Assembly: GCF_002443255.2 (NCBI RefSeq)
Contig: NW_019211459.1
Span: 1,249,019 to 1,313,018 of the forward strand
Reading direction: 5' to 3'
DNA: 64,000 nt
From: Varroa destructor
Lineage: Eukaryota > Arthropoda > Arachnida > Mesostigmata > Varroidae
Under the pieces are notes generated by a model. That model was not told where the DNA came from. It worked only from the letters and a program-made list of their open reading frames with translations, and made no database searches. Positions 53,466 through 64,000 of the stretch are shown in pieces (position 1 is the stretch's first letter; every line of letters starts with the position of its first letter). A program made the translations under genes and the position numbers.

Positions 53466-53487
53466 AAAAAAAAAAAAAAAAAAAAAA
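53466..53487. repeat. Poly(A) tract, 22 bp
   Basis: Uninterrupted A run preceded by GGACAGAT. It could be the tail of a plus-strand retroposed copy; no body recognised. Confidence 0.9.
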
Positions 53488-53975
53488 GGATAAGGAAGAT
53501 GTCTTGTTGCCGAGTTATGCTTCTCGATTGGTAGAAAGTTGTGAACCAAAGTAAATAATTTTAAATATCACAATTATTTTGAAAATAAAGAAAGATGTAC
53601 AAATGTCATAGGGTAGCCACGGCCACAGTCATAATCATAGCAATTTTAGTCTTAGCACGTCTGGAGGACTTGAGAAGCACTGCTACGAGAAGAAGCCCGT
53701 GCAACTGCTCTTCTATGATCAGTTCTTTATTTGGATACCGTCACTGGGTTGCACAAGCTAGATCTAACATGTGCTCGAACGTACCCAAATATTCAACTGG
53801 ATCTGTTAGGACTCTGTCGCGGTTGGCAATAAGTTAGTCACCAGCACATGGTGGCTTTGGGATACGACTTGTGGAAAAATCGTTACTGAACATTACACAC
53901 GGATTAAGACACTGTCCCTATGCCTACTTATATTCGTTTGAGAAGCATCCCAATCCTCTGCGTCTTGAGTATTAC

Positions 53976-54103
53976 GTCCGGTATCGCCGTTAAGCACGTC
54001 ATAAGAGAGCTGGCTACCAGTATGAAATTAGGTATGTCTATGCCCGAGTTTGAACCTAGACCACAGGGTGTTCCTAAGATTAGGGGGCAAACACGTCACC
54101 CAC
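53976..54103 (+). mobile_element. Diverged tRNA-like SINE copy B
   Basis: Collinear with 15497-15642: GTCCGGTATCGCC, then AGCTGGCT, TGTCTATGCCCGAGTTTGAACCTAGACCAC, and CACCCAC at the end. The B box is degraded to AGTTTGAACCT. It is shorter than copy A by about 18 bp, lost in the middle. Confidence 0.5.
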
Positions 54104-54562
54104 AATGTTATCTAACAATTAATCCTAGTTAACAAAGACATACTGCTTTAGTGGTATCTGTGTACATGAATAGTTTTTATCGGTATATGGAGAAGCTTGA
54201 CATCATCAAGCAATTGTGAAGCCCTAGCTGGCCCACCAAGATAACTGTTCAAACGGCGAAGTTTTTTTATGAATTATGAATATGCTTTTAACTATATTGA
54301 CTAATGTCGCCTCCTATTTTTGATTTTCTCGGTTTTTATTAGCACAGAAATGGGTTGCCTAACTAACTCTTTAACTTTAATATATTATACTCTGCTGATC
54401 CCGTGCATACATAGCCATTGCATAATATATGATAAATGAAATTACGCTACCTGTATATATGTATATATATTGGTAGAAAGCTGTATTATTTAGACATCTG
54501 TGGATGTTAGATATAAAAACAGATGGAAAAAATTTCCACAAAAGCGGCGATTTACTTCAAGC

Positions 54563-54607
54563 ACAATACGTACTTGTAAGTAGTATGCGTATATCCGTAC
54601 GTATTGT
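54563..54607. repeat. Hairpin with 11-bp arms
   Basis: ACAATACGTAC (54563-54573) and GTACGTATTGT (54597-54607) are exact reverse complements with a 23-nt loop. Confidence 0.7.
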
Positions 54608-55850
54608 ATGTACGTGATCCTTACTAAATGATATTTGTTGAAGGCTAATCTAGGTAACTTAGGATGGCCTTGCTTTATCAAGTTTTACAAATTACTGTAG
54701 GTAGTACTTTTCGCGGCAATTTAACGTTTGGAAGTTTTTTAAAGGAATCTAGAAAAACTTCAGCGTCTTATTTTCTCTCTGACCATTTTTACTGAGACTT
54801 CACATTTTCTTTTGCATGCTAGTGTATCGGCACTTCTCGCGATTTCCGACATGTCTGCAATAATCACCTATCATATGGTCATCCCCACAGAATTAGAATA
54901 CTTACTCTAAAGCAATCAAGTTTTAGAGAAGGAAAAAAGAGCAGGAATTGCAATAGAAAAGACATATATATCCACCGCTGCACGCTGGCGTACCTCGTTG
55001 TACCCAACAAATCGCCTGAATAAATGTAGAATAGAGGACTACCGAATGCAAAGAAAGTGATCGAGAACTATCCTGACACAGTCGTAATTTTCATTTTCAG
55101 CCAATACTTAGATATAATAATAATCGGACAACACAATTATAAATATCATAAAAATAGATATGTCTTTGTTGGTCAGACATAGGGGTAACATGTATGCACA
55201 TGAGGCCTAGTTAAAATAAGCTATGGATAGTTTTTTTTTTTTTAAATAAGATCTAATGGCCGGTAGTTTTAGATATGGGAATTCCTTTTTTCTACCTTTA
55301 AACACCATAGTAAAAAATAATTCGTAACTCTCTAAATGTAAACAGTGTCGCATTTGCGATCGTGTGTAGAGTTTTGTTCGAATTCCCTCCCAAATCACGA
55401 CTAGCTATAGCGCACGATAATATGTCCATCTCATTTATAGAAATGGCGGCTCACATCTATTACAGGCAGTGCGTCCATGTACTGGGCGTCCTGGGAGCTA
55501 ATTGATGAAAGGGAGACCCTTGTCAATCACCATTAGCGATCCCGTCAGCCAATCTACAGGTAAAGAGCCCTGCCATAACTGCCGAAACCGGAGTTTCTTG
55601 GAAAGACTTCATCAAGAATTAACCCTCTTTCTGCCCAGGTAGACATTAAGCACTCTTAGAGATCGAAATTATTGCAAAGGGATTATCACAAGGTGCGGCG
55701 AGAGAGCATTTCTGCCTATCATGTGCAACAATAATGGCGCTTTGAGCTTTAATTTATTCATAAACCTACTTTAGGAAGTGACGGCTGAGGCCTTGCTCTT
55801 AGGGATTAATAATAGTAAATATAGGTATTTGACGACAAATGTTTTTTGCC

Positions 55851-55879
55851 GATGACTGAGTCGGTAGCACGCTCGATGC
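55851..55879 (+). mobile_element. tRNA-like A-box fragment
   Basis: GATGACTGAGTCGGTAGCAC followed by GCTCGATGC matches the 5' half of tRNAs and tRNA-derived SINEs (TGGCTCAGTCGGTAGAGCGC type). No B box or acceptor stem follows, so this is a fragment, not a tRNA gene. Confidence 0.3.
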
Positions 55880-58800
55880 ATTGCGTCTACATAATGTTGG
55901 CGGCGTTTTAATTTATGTTGGGGGCCAAAGGAATTTTTCGCACAAAGATTTCCTTTGCTTTCTTATCCTTCTTAATACGAAGTAACGGCGGCCTGCAATC
56001 GTATGCAAGGAGTGCCGACGATGACGCGTAGAACAACACTTACATGGCAGTGGCATATCTCTTTGTCCATATAAAGTACAGACATCGGGGATCCACATCT
56101 CATTGATGAAAGGGACCGGATAGCCAACAAGTGATGGAAAAATATACGGCACATAGTATTTATTATACTTCAGAATTGTTCGCAATGTGAGCATGCTCTC
56201 CGCGGGTTTCGGCAGGGCGCTGAAACGCCAGTTATTCCACGGACCCCTCTTGGATGACCTCCGCGGTAATATCTTACGGTTTAGATCCGGGGTTATATGA
56301 GAGATAGAGGTTGAGGATTAATTGCGGGTTTAAAAATCCTTATTTGTGTAATTTAATTATACTTTAACCTAGAAAAATCTGTTAAAAGAAATTACATCCA
56401 GACGTCTACTACAAATTCACTTTGTATAATTGCTAGATGCAAAGAAAAATAGCTTCAACACCACCCTTCGTTGCTCCTTTTCTATTGAATTTCCATTCAT
56501 ATCTAACATACATCTTGTTTTTGTCCAGCGTTAGTGGGAATTCGTAGTGTGTTTCTTATTATCAGTGAAAATACGTTCGCAAATAAGAAGATAGTTCTTC
56601 GCTATTAGCACGTTTCTATGCATCTGACCACCTAAAAGGAAGAGTCGTTCTGGATAAGTCGTCCGTCTATCCTAGCTTCAATGACCACCTTCTATGCGCG
56701 CTCTATGAAAATACTCATCACCACCATCCTCAACAACTAGACAGTCAACATCGCCCTGATAACTCTCACCATCGAACTCTGCCGCCGTTATTATATTACC
56801 ATCATTATGAATGGTAACTGCATAAATAAGAAACGATAAATCACCGTACACTAATGTGACGGAATAGTTAGCCAACAAAGAAGAGGGGTCCGACCGACTA
56901 CAATGTTTCATCGGAGAATTGTAAATGCCCTCGTGTAAATTTTACAGCGTGGTAAGATAAAAAGCGACTTAGAATTAGCCGAGAAAAAAAAGAGAGAAAG
57001 CTAATGGAAGAGGTGGACGCATGATAAATGACCGGCTGGTTACTACACAGAAATTTACATGTGGGCCACTTAGGAAACAGAAGCAATCAGCAGCGATCCA
57101 CGCACGCGGTACACGAGCCAGCAATAGTGAAACAAATCGACGGGAAGGAACGTAACAATAGATAATGTCTCTATCAACACTGCTCGCTATCGATAACGCT
57201 CGATTTGCTGCTATGCATATGTGACTAGCCAGTGGGAATTTACTTTTCTTTGGCCCATTGCAGGACCCACATCTGGTACGTAACGACTTAGGCACTGAGT
57301 CTGAAGTGGGAAAAAACTGCCACTCACGAAGGCTCGGTACGCTTTGATTCAATCATTTCCGTATATTTCTAGCGAGTTTTGTTTGATTTTTTACTTCCAA
57401 AATTAAAACATTCAATCTTGCTACGTCCGTCGCCTAACAACACCAAGAAAACCTAATTCATATAATTCGTTTTCTTGATTTTGTCGCAAATTAACCTCCG
57501 GAACGCTTCTAGTTTCAACAGGGATGATTCTTGACTGTCGCCACAGATTGAGTCTGCGGTTCCAGTCGACTACATGCTTCTCTGCTGCCCCTGTTGTTGT
57601 AGAGTGGTGGCGTTGTTACCGCTGTTCATGATTGTTATTGTTATGAAGATAGTTGTTTGCCACCGCCTCGTCGATAGCGCTACCTTTTGTAGTGATTGCC
57701 ATCCATCATCATTATCGGCGGCCGAATCGGCGCCGATCTGCTTTGAGCTGGGTGACGGCTCGTATAGGTCCGGCGCGTACCAACGCCTGTTCTCCTCAGA
57801 GTTTGTCCTGCCCACAACTACGTACTGCGACAATATCTTCTACTGTACAGCCATAAAAATCTACGGTACTAATACGACTAGGGGCTTGTGTACTGCTACG
57901 GATGGACCGGCAGAGAAACAGGCAGTGTTGGATCGTCGTTATTGTTGTTAGGTATTACTACACCTAGCGAAGTTTACTCGGTCTGCTACGATAACTGGTA
58001 TACATGTTTCTACATAATGCGCGGTTCATGACGGGTGGTAGCAGCAGGTGGTGCCGCCGTCTATCTTTTATCGTTTGCTGGCACTGTTATCTTATCTTGA
58101 TTCGATTCTGAGTGTTATTACTATGTTATATTATGGCGATTATGTTTTATTGTGTGAATGTATGATGATTCTGTGTATATCTGTGAATATGAAAGGCCGT
58201 TTGTTGACGGACCGGTTGGCTGTGGTAAGACGCCGGCGTGGGGACAAAGTTAGAAATGTCAACGGGAGGAAAACGCATGAAAAGGCAAGAAAAAAATGGA
58301 TATAATAGTGGCTCTTTACCAACATGGTGACGATATTATAAGGATGCTAGCATGCGAGCTTAACTTTCACCTACCCATCATTGTCATACACGCCTAGTTT
58401 GCTATTTTAGCTGAACCCGTGAACAGATATGTACATAAAAATAGATTTCGCTTTTATTCCCACTATATATATACTAATCATTGGGCATGCACACCACCAC
58501 TGGCAGACAGAACTCAACTTGGGACATAGTATGCTGATAAGACACATGTAATGCGGTGATAATTAATCATGGCGGCTACGGTGGCGGGCGGCAAGGCTGC
58601 CGCCAAGCTAATTGCCACAGGAAGCGACAGCCAAGACTGCGGCAGGTGGTGTAAGGATAAATAGTTATATAGTAGATATAATAGGAAAAATTTAGGGTAC
58701 GCGATTTGTATTTATCAATGAACAAACATTTTGCCTTAGCGTATTAAGACAACCTACATTTTCAGTTGGTCAAAAAAAACGGAACGTCAAACGTACGTGC

Positions 58801-59476
58801 AGTATAGTTTACTGGACTTTGTTCGACGTTACTGCCAAAGAAGCATTCAGATAGTTTTGAGCGAATAAAAAATTAGATTTTTACCAGAGTGTTTTTTTTT
58901 TTTTATAGCTACTTCGAAGACGAAAGTTGTAGTAAGTATAAATGCTCGACCTATTCAGAGGTATCTCCAGAGTAATAAATCTGAGAAATCATGATTGATG
59001 TCTACTTAGCGCCGATGTCCCGACTCTATAGGTTACCGTGCATTCATATGACCCAGCTTTCTTATCTTGTGATCTCAAGAAACCTGCGCAATGGCAAGTC
59101 ATTTTTTGATAATTGAAAATAGAAGGCATCAGCATCAGTCAGTGCGTGCTTAGGTTTGGTCATCCTACCGACATAAAAACGCGAAATTGTATGCGGATAT
59201 TTCAGTAGACATTTTCATTTGAAAAAGCATATATAAGTGAGAAAACTAAACGCTTATAACTCGCCTCGTATTATCATAAGACGATTTCAATGATTTACGT
59301 AGAAGATTGCACAAGGCCAGTTCGCGCACTCCCATTAAGCCAATGCATTCGACTAAATAGAGAGAATAAAAGCCAGCTTTGTCCTGCCAGTTGTCTCTGA
59401 CCATAATTGCCCTTCTCAGCAATCTTCTACAATCAGCATTAAGCCTCTCTTTAAATATATCTTAATTTTCTCTGCC

Positions 59477-59525
59477 GATATTGAACCTGGGACCCAATTC
59501 TTGAGTTCGCAGTGTAAGCACAAAG
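59477..59525 (-). mobile_element. tRNA-like B-box fragment
   Basis: On the minus strand, GTGCTTACACTGCGAACTC then GGGTCCCAGGTTCAATATC resembles the anticodon-to-TPsiC part of a tRNA-derived SINE. Stem pairing is incomplete, so it is not a functional tRNA. Confidence 0.25.
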
Positions 59526-60399
59526 CTTCGTTTCATTCATTTTTACTATTTTATAACAGTTTCGGGAGCAAATAGAAACTCTAAAAAAAATGACTTAATT
59601 TACCAGATAGCTTACGACCATTACATACGCCAGGTGTAGGCGCTAATATCTGCATCAATGATAAGGTTTCAATCAATTGTGTGAAAAAAGGTTGTATTTG
59701 ATAAGAAACAATATGAGATTGAGTTTTTCTGGCCATCTCGAAGATAAAATGGCAAATAAGCATAATTCTAGCTGTTGAAACGTTTCTTTTTAAGCTTTTC
59801 ACTGTCTCGTGGACCTTTTTAATAGTATCAACATAATCCACATACCCAAAAGCTTAATACATGTGCTGAAAACCAATCCAAGGCCTGAATTCTCGTACAA
59901 CTTTTGTAGAAAGCTGTCAGTGTATAGGCTAAGGAAAAATTGCCGCGATACACGGTGTGTTTGGAATTCAGGCCTGTTCAGAAGTAAGAGCACACCACAG
60001 ATTAATTGTAACGCAAATAGTGAATCTGGTGGCCATGATTTGAGCTTTAGTTTCGACCGAACAACTCGAACGTTACAAGACAAGTGCTCATATGAAAAGG
60101 CTCACTCAGATAGTCACTGCATCAGATTAGAATTCGTCCAAACCCAGAGCCCAAGGAGACTTTATACTAGATCTGCGTTCGGAGCAGATCGAGTTGCGTA
60201 CAGTAAATAGAAATTCAACCGAAAGCTATCTAGTAATATCTTCTAAATAAAAACATTCGCTTTAGAAAACCTCTAGATTTAATGCGGTTCCGCGCAGCTG
60301 TTATTGTCAATCTGCGATGTGGACCACTGCGGACGAAATATATGCACTTGTATTGTATGTTTTATGCGTGTGGTTAATAGATAAGGCTGCCTGTCTTAC

Positions 60400-60664
60400 C
60401 AAGCCCGCTAGTCCAGTACGGCGGCATAGGGCTTCCATTGTGTCCCGGTGGTGTAGGGTAGGCCACGTCGTATTTAACGTCGTACACTTGTGGGTAGTAA
60501 CCCTGGCTGTAATATTCGTACGGGCCGCCGTGACCAATAGCGGCAGCGTGGCAGGCGAGCCCGCCAGGCACGCTGGGCATGCCGGCCATTGCCGCGCCGG
60601 GTACTGTTGGCCCAGGGCTGTAGTCATTATCGTATTTGATCTCGGACACCGGATAGTTCATCAT
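60400..60664 (-). CDS. Dfd: Dfd exon 1 (N-terminal coding exon, start codon provisional)
   Basis: Open frame of 88 codons from tandem ATGs (60664 and 60661), then one base, ending at a GTAAGA donor (60399-60394). The protein is rich in Tyr, Pro and Gly: MMNYPVSEIKYDND, then PYEYYSQGYYPQVYDVKYD and a TPPGHNGSPMPPYWTSGL tail. This composition is typical of the activation region N-terminal to the hexapeptide in Hox4 proteins. The exon ends in phase 1 and exon 2 begins with two bases that complete the codon (G+CG, Ala), supporting the join across 44 kb. The start is uncertain: the same frame stays open upstream to a TTTAG acceptor-like site at 60719 (18 further codons), so this may be an internal exon. 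The N-terminal motif I recall from other arthropod Dfd proteins (a start like MSSFLM with PKFPP nearby) was not found. A first exon of another gene is possible but less likely. Confidence 0.8.
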
Positions 60665-60719
60665 TGGGCCGAGCTGGTTGGAGCAGCGATCCAGCTCGGT
60701 CGCTAGCTCACTCACTGCA
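60665..60719 (-). other. Dfd: In-frame 5' extension of Dfd exon 1 (5' UTR or coding)
   Basis: The minus-strand frame stays open through 18 codons upstream of the tandem ATG, with residues such as AVSELATELDRCSNQLGP. It meets an acceptor-like TTCTATTTAG ending at 60720; a second AG lies five bases further in. GC content stays as high as in the coding part and drops abruptly at 60720, as expected at an exon edge. If this is an acceptor, a preceding exon ending in phase 2 should exist at a higher coordinate. I saw no convincing one up to 64000. Confidence 0.45.
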
Positions 60720-62700
60720 CTAAATAGAACTGACCACAATTAAACTGAATCAGATTTACCACTATTCACACAACACAGACTAGTAATGACGACCGTCTGC
60801 CAGTGGCCAAGAACAACACAATTGCGACTGCACCAACTAGCACTAATACTAGTAATAATAGTAGTAATAATCAGAACGACGAGCCTGCGCTAATCCTGCT
60901 CGTAGTTCCGTAAACCTACAGGCTTTCTCTATAACGCTGTAGGCCTTCAACCTTCAGACCGCTGGGGCTGTGGTCGGACCTGGATTCTGCTCCTGCTCAA
61001 CCAGCCGAATTAGAATGTTCCTTAGTTAGCGAAAGTTCGTGTTCTTCGTGTTCCCGCCACCGACTAATCACGGCTTAAATTCAGCCTGCCTTACTTTGAA
61101 ACCAAACTCTTCTTCAAGCTTGCAACAGACTTACGAAGCACAAATATATACACCATCACCATTATTGCTAACAACAATGAATCAGAATCCACTCGCTTGG
61201 CATCAATAAGCGAGACTTTAATATGTCCTCACACAACGAAAACGTCAAAAACCATCTCCGTCCGTTTTTCAACCGTTTAGACCCTCATCATCATCATCAT
61301 TATCATCATCATCATCATCATCATCTACAAACACTTAATTTTCTCTATTGAACTCTACGCTTTCTAAAGGAGATCTTCTTAAGCTATTCCATTCCACTTG
61401 TCTTGGCAGATAAAGCTGAGCAGAGTAAATTTAACCTGGCTCAAAAAGCCCGTCCGCTAAGATAACGATGCTTGAGACCAAGCGATCTTTGTCAGTGCAG
61501 TCGAGTAATTGCAACTAACGGCCCCTTCGGCACTTCTCGTACGCGGCTCCGTCTTCAGCATGAGGTTTGCTATGGTACTCGCATTTACACTGGCATTGGC
61601 TACCGCCGTACTCTGACAGCGCTCTCGACAAACGAGCAGTGTCACATTTAGGTGATGGCGAAAATATCTACACCCACTCTTCAACAACCGGACTGTAGCG
61701 TCGATACTGACTCTTAAAGTTCTTACTTTTGCCGAATTCGGTCGAACTATATGGAAAACTCTATAGACGATATCGTGTTGTAGTCGTCGAGACGATTTCC
61801 TTTACGATCTAAATTTACATTAGCACGTTTGATGTCACTGTTGTTTCAGACATCATCGTGTTAGCCTGCTATTTCGATTGCTTTCCTAAGTTCTTTCTGA
61901 TTGATCCGCTAAAAATCGTTATTAAATGACCCTGGAGTGGTTTTTTGAGTTACCTCTATAAGACGTAACCAGCTTATGCGGGACGGGAGTTCGCTTCAAG
62001 CTTTCCTACTCGCCTGGTTGGCGGCGGGTGCTGGCTTGCAGCAAACAGGAAGCCATGCTGTGCTTTCCGCATTTGCCTGTACGCTGCTAGGCGCTGGTCG
62101 AAGTCTCCCGAAATTTCATTCAGAGCCTTTGAAAATGTTGTGCCTCCTACCGGCCTACGAGACTTCAATCTACTTCAGGGCGGTGTTGTCGTCAAAGTTT
62201 CCAAGCGTTCCTTTCTCTTTTTGCGTAGCCTGGCGCCTCTTCTCGGTTATATGATTAAGGGAAGCTTAAAATCTCCGTGCATTCCCAGTTATTTTTATTG
62301 AGTGTAGATGAGTCTCCGTATGATTTCCGCTCACAACTCGACACACGACACAAACGACACGATGCGGCATACGCTATCCTTAAAATGAAGCACCTCACGA
62401 TCACACTTTTGCCTATCACGCGACGTTTACTTAAGACGTCTGAACAATTTGAGCTAGTATTGGTAAGGGTGGTGTATCAAGCTGCCATCCGCGCATCTAT
62501 CCAACAAGTATAGACTAGGCTCTACTCAAATCCGATTCGGATTATCACGACCAACTTGTTCCGGAAGGTTTGCAATACTTCTAGTGGACAAAGGACGTCG
62601 GATCGTTTGGTGGTGATCCAGAAACGCTTTGGTGGTGTCGACTGTGAATTGCACCTGACGATCTTTGTAGGCACTTTCCAGGGGCCTACTTGTTTTGGGC
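60720..62700. other. Region upstream of Dfd exon 1
   Basis: AT-rich unique DNA with a (CAT)n tract at 61284-61325 and short open frames. A minus-strand frame at 62168-61974 (GGTTFSKALNEISGDFDQRL) reads moderately like protein, but has no supporting splice sites or recognised homology. If exon 1 is internal, the true first exon or the promoter may lie here or beyond the window. Confidence 0.4.
61284..61325. repeat. (CAT)n microsatellite
   Basis: About 13 CAT triplets with one TAT. Confidence 0.95.
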
Positions 62701-63497
62701 TAGGTTTGCCTAGCTTCGCGAATCGGCCACAATAGCGTAGGCAGAGTACAGCCGATATGCACAGCGATTCGAGTCGATGGCCGATTGACCCATTGCTCGT
62801 CGTCCGTCGTACGTCCGCTGGTAGTGTCTGCGCCTGTTTGTTGGCTGCCCAAATACACGGCGCGCCCAGCGCCCAAAAGCAGTATTCCACACCGCTGCTT
62901 TATTGGAAGAAGAATAGCGCGGCAATAACGACGACGACGACGACGGCAGCTGCGACGACGACGACAACAACGACGACAACTATGGTGATGATCGCCGCCA
63001 ATCAGCACAGCGTGCACCACGCCAGAGTGCAGCTGGGCGGCTGGGCGGGCTAGTTCTATGGCCGCCACTGCACCTGCCGGAGGCTTGGCAGAACAATGCG
63101 CTTTTCCTTGCAAGAACGGCAGCTAATGCTACGACCGGCTCACGACAGCCTGCACTACTACACTACCAACCACCACTAGAACTGCCGCTGACGCTGCTGC
63201 GGCTGCCAGTGACTGCAGCTCCGCTTCAGCTGTAATTCCGCTTGCGGTTGCTGGCGTTGCCGTACAGCCTCTGGTGCTGGCGACCAATTCCTCTCCAATA
63301 GAAGATGCTACAACAACAACACATCGCTGCCTGCCGCTGGCCGCGGTCGTCGTCGTCAGCAGCAGCAGCAGCCAGTGCGTCCGCGTAACTCAATGCTGCT
63401 AGCCGGAGAGTAGCACTTGCGTTTTAGGTACTACTACAACTGTGCGTTGAATCGAGCGTTGTTTGCTGGCCAAAGTGGGGTAGGATAGACTGTGTAA

Positions 63498-63533
<36 letters not shown>

Positions 63534-64000
63534 ACTAGTCGTTCAGTTCGTCGTCGGTATGTCCGTCGCTCGGTCGTCTGTCCGTCCGCGCGTCCGTTGG
63601 CTGCGTGCAGCCTGCCTGCCTCCTCCTCCCCGTTGTCGGTCGATGGGTCGCTCGCTCGCTCGCTTGGCTGTTCGGCTAGGATTGACAGCAGCAGCGGGCA
63701 GTCGCTGTTGGTTCGAGGCGGCCGCTGCTGCGGCTGCTGCCAGCGTAGAAGCTGCAGCAGCAGCTGGGCGGCTGGCTAAAGAGGAGAAGAAGGAGCTTCT
63801 GCTGCTGCTGCTGCTGCGACTAGCGCCGCCGCTGCCGGCTGACTGGCGCGCGGGGCGGTTGCTTGTTCGGGGAAAGGAGGGTGAGCTGGTTGAGGTCGGT
63901 CGGTCGGTCGCTTTGAGGGTTGGTGCCAGCGGACGTTTGGACGAAGGGAAGAACACGCACACGCGCACACAGAATGTTCGACACCCGCTAGAGGCTACTG
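62700..64000 (-). promoter_or_regulatory. GC-rich, triplet-rich island upstream of Dfd
   Basis: About 1.3 kb with high GC, (ACG)n at 62927-62978, (CTG)n at 63499-63533, CTG/CAG runs at 63690-63820, and CTGC, GCTC and GGTC tetramer runs. A 141-codon minus frame is a poly-Ala/Ser artefact. The position, 2-3 kb 5' of exon 1, suits a promoter or 5' UTR exon. There is no TATA/Inr assignment I would defend. Confidence 0.25.
63499..63533. repeat. (CTG)n microsatellite, 35 bp
   Basis: Perfect CTG array. Confidence 0.95.

Larger units (their letters stand above)
16397..60399 (-). other. Dfd: Dfd intron 1 (44 kb)
   Basis: Bounded by GTAAGA at 60399 and ATATTGCAG at 16397. Phase 1. It makes up about two thirds of the window. 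AT-rich unique sequence alternates with GC-rich triplet islands (about 17.8-19.1, 20.5-21.6, 23.8-24.8, 31.4-33.4, 38.0-41.5, 43.0-43.6, 48.1-49.5, 52.5-53.5 and 57.5-58.0 kb). No nested gene is supported; weak candidates are listed separately. Large first introns of Hox genes commonly carry enhancers, which is the likeliest role here (inference). Confidence 0.7.

Noticed and set aside
60317..60706. 129-codon plus-strand open frame and an alternative minus frame over exon 1
   Set aside because: Shadows of the GC-rich minus-strand coding frame. The chosen frame has a donor in the phase exon 2 requires.
62522..62890. 122-codon minus-strand frame resembling a transposon fragment
   Set aside because: No recognisable transposase or reverse-transcriptase motif on either strand.
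63543..63968. 141-codon Ala/Ser/Arg-rich minus-strand open frame
   Set aside because: Product of CTG/CAG and GC-rich simple repeats; no conserved segment and no splice sites.

Overview
This is eukaryotic DNA, and the one gene that can be read with confidence is an arthropod-type Hox gene, Deformed (Dfd, Hox4 class), on the minus strand. The homeodomain (Q50/N51 recognition helix, N-terminal arm [11 protein letters not shown], flank DNKLPNTKNV) and the hexapeptide VIYPWMKK are diagnostic. The homeodomain residues (HFNR, SLCLTE) look more like chelicerate Dfd than insect Dfd. The large introns, abundant microsatellites and few intact transposons fit a mite- or tick-like genome, but the taxon is inference.

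Layout on the minus strand, from high to low coordinates: a GC- and triplet-rich island at 62.7-64 kb, possibly promoter or 5' UTR; exon 1 at 60.4-60.7 kb; a 44-kb first intron (60399-16397); exon 2 with the hexapeptide (16396-16184); a 7.9-kb second intron; then four short-spaced exons (8296-6819) carrying the homeodomain and C-terminus; a putative poly(A) signal near 6680; and gene-poor downstream DNA to position 1. Five splice junctions keep one reading frame. The coding sum is 1275 nt (424 residues plus stop) if translation starts at the first ATG of exon 1. That start is unproven, because the frame stays open to a possible acceptor upstream.

Two things about the gene are unusual: the homeodomain is cut by two introns (in codons 24 and 53), and the second of these is a GC-AG intron. 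The hexapeptide-homeodomain linker is long (47 residues), and the C-terminus carries a Gly-Leu-Pro repeat.

The rest (about 98%) is intronic or flanking DNA with no second gene I can defend. It holds many simple repeats, GC-rich triplet islands, a 45-bp near-perfect palindrome, a pair of diverged tRNA-like SINE copies, some TAATTA clusters that could bind homeodomain proteins, and a few weak exon-like or ORF-like signals. No miR-10 or miR-993 mature sequence, canonical tRNA, rRNA or CRISPR array was seen by eye. I found no novel multi-gene system.
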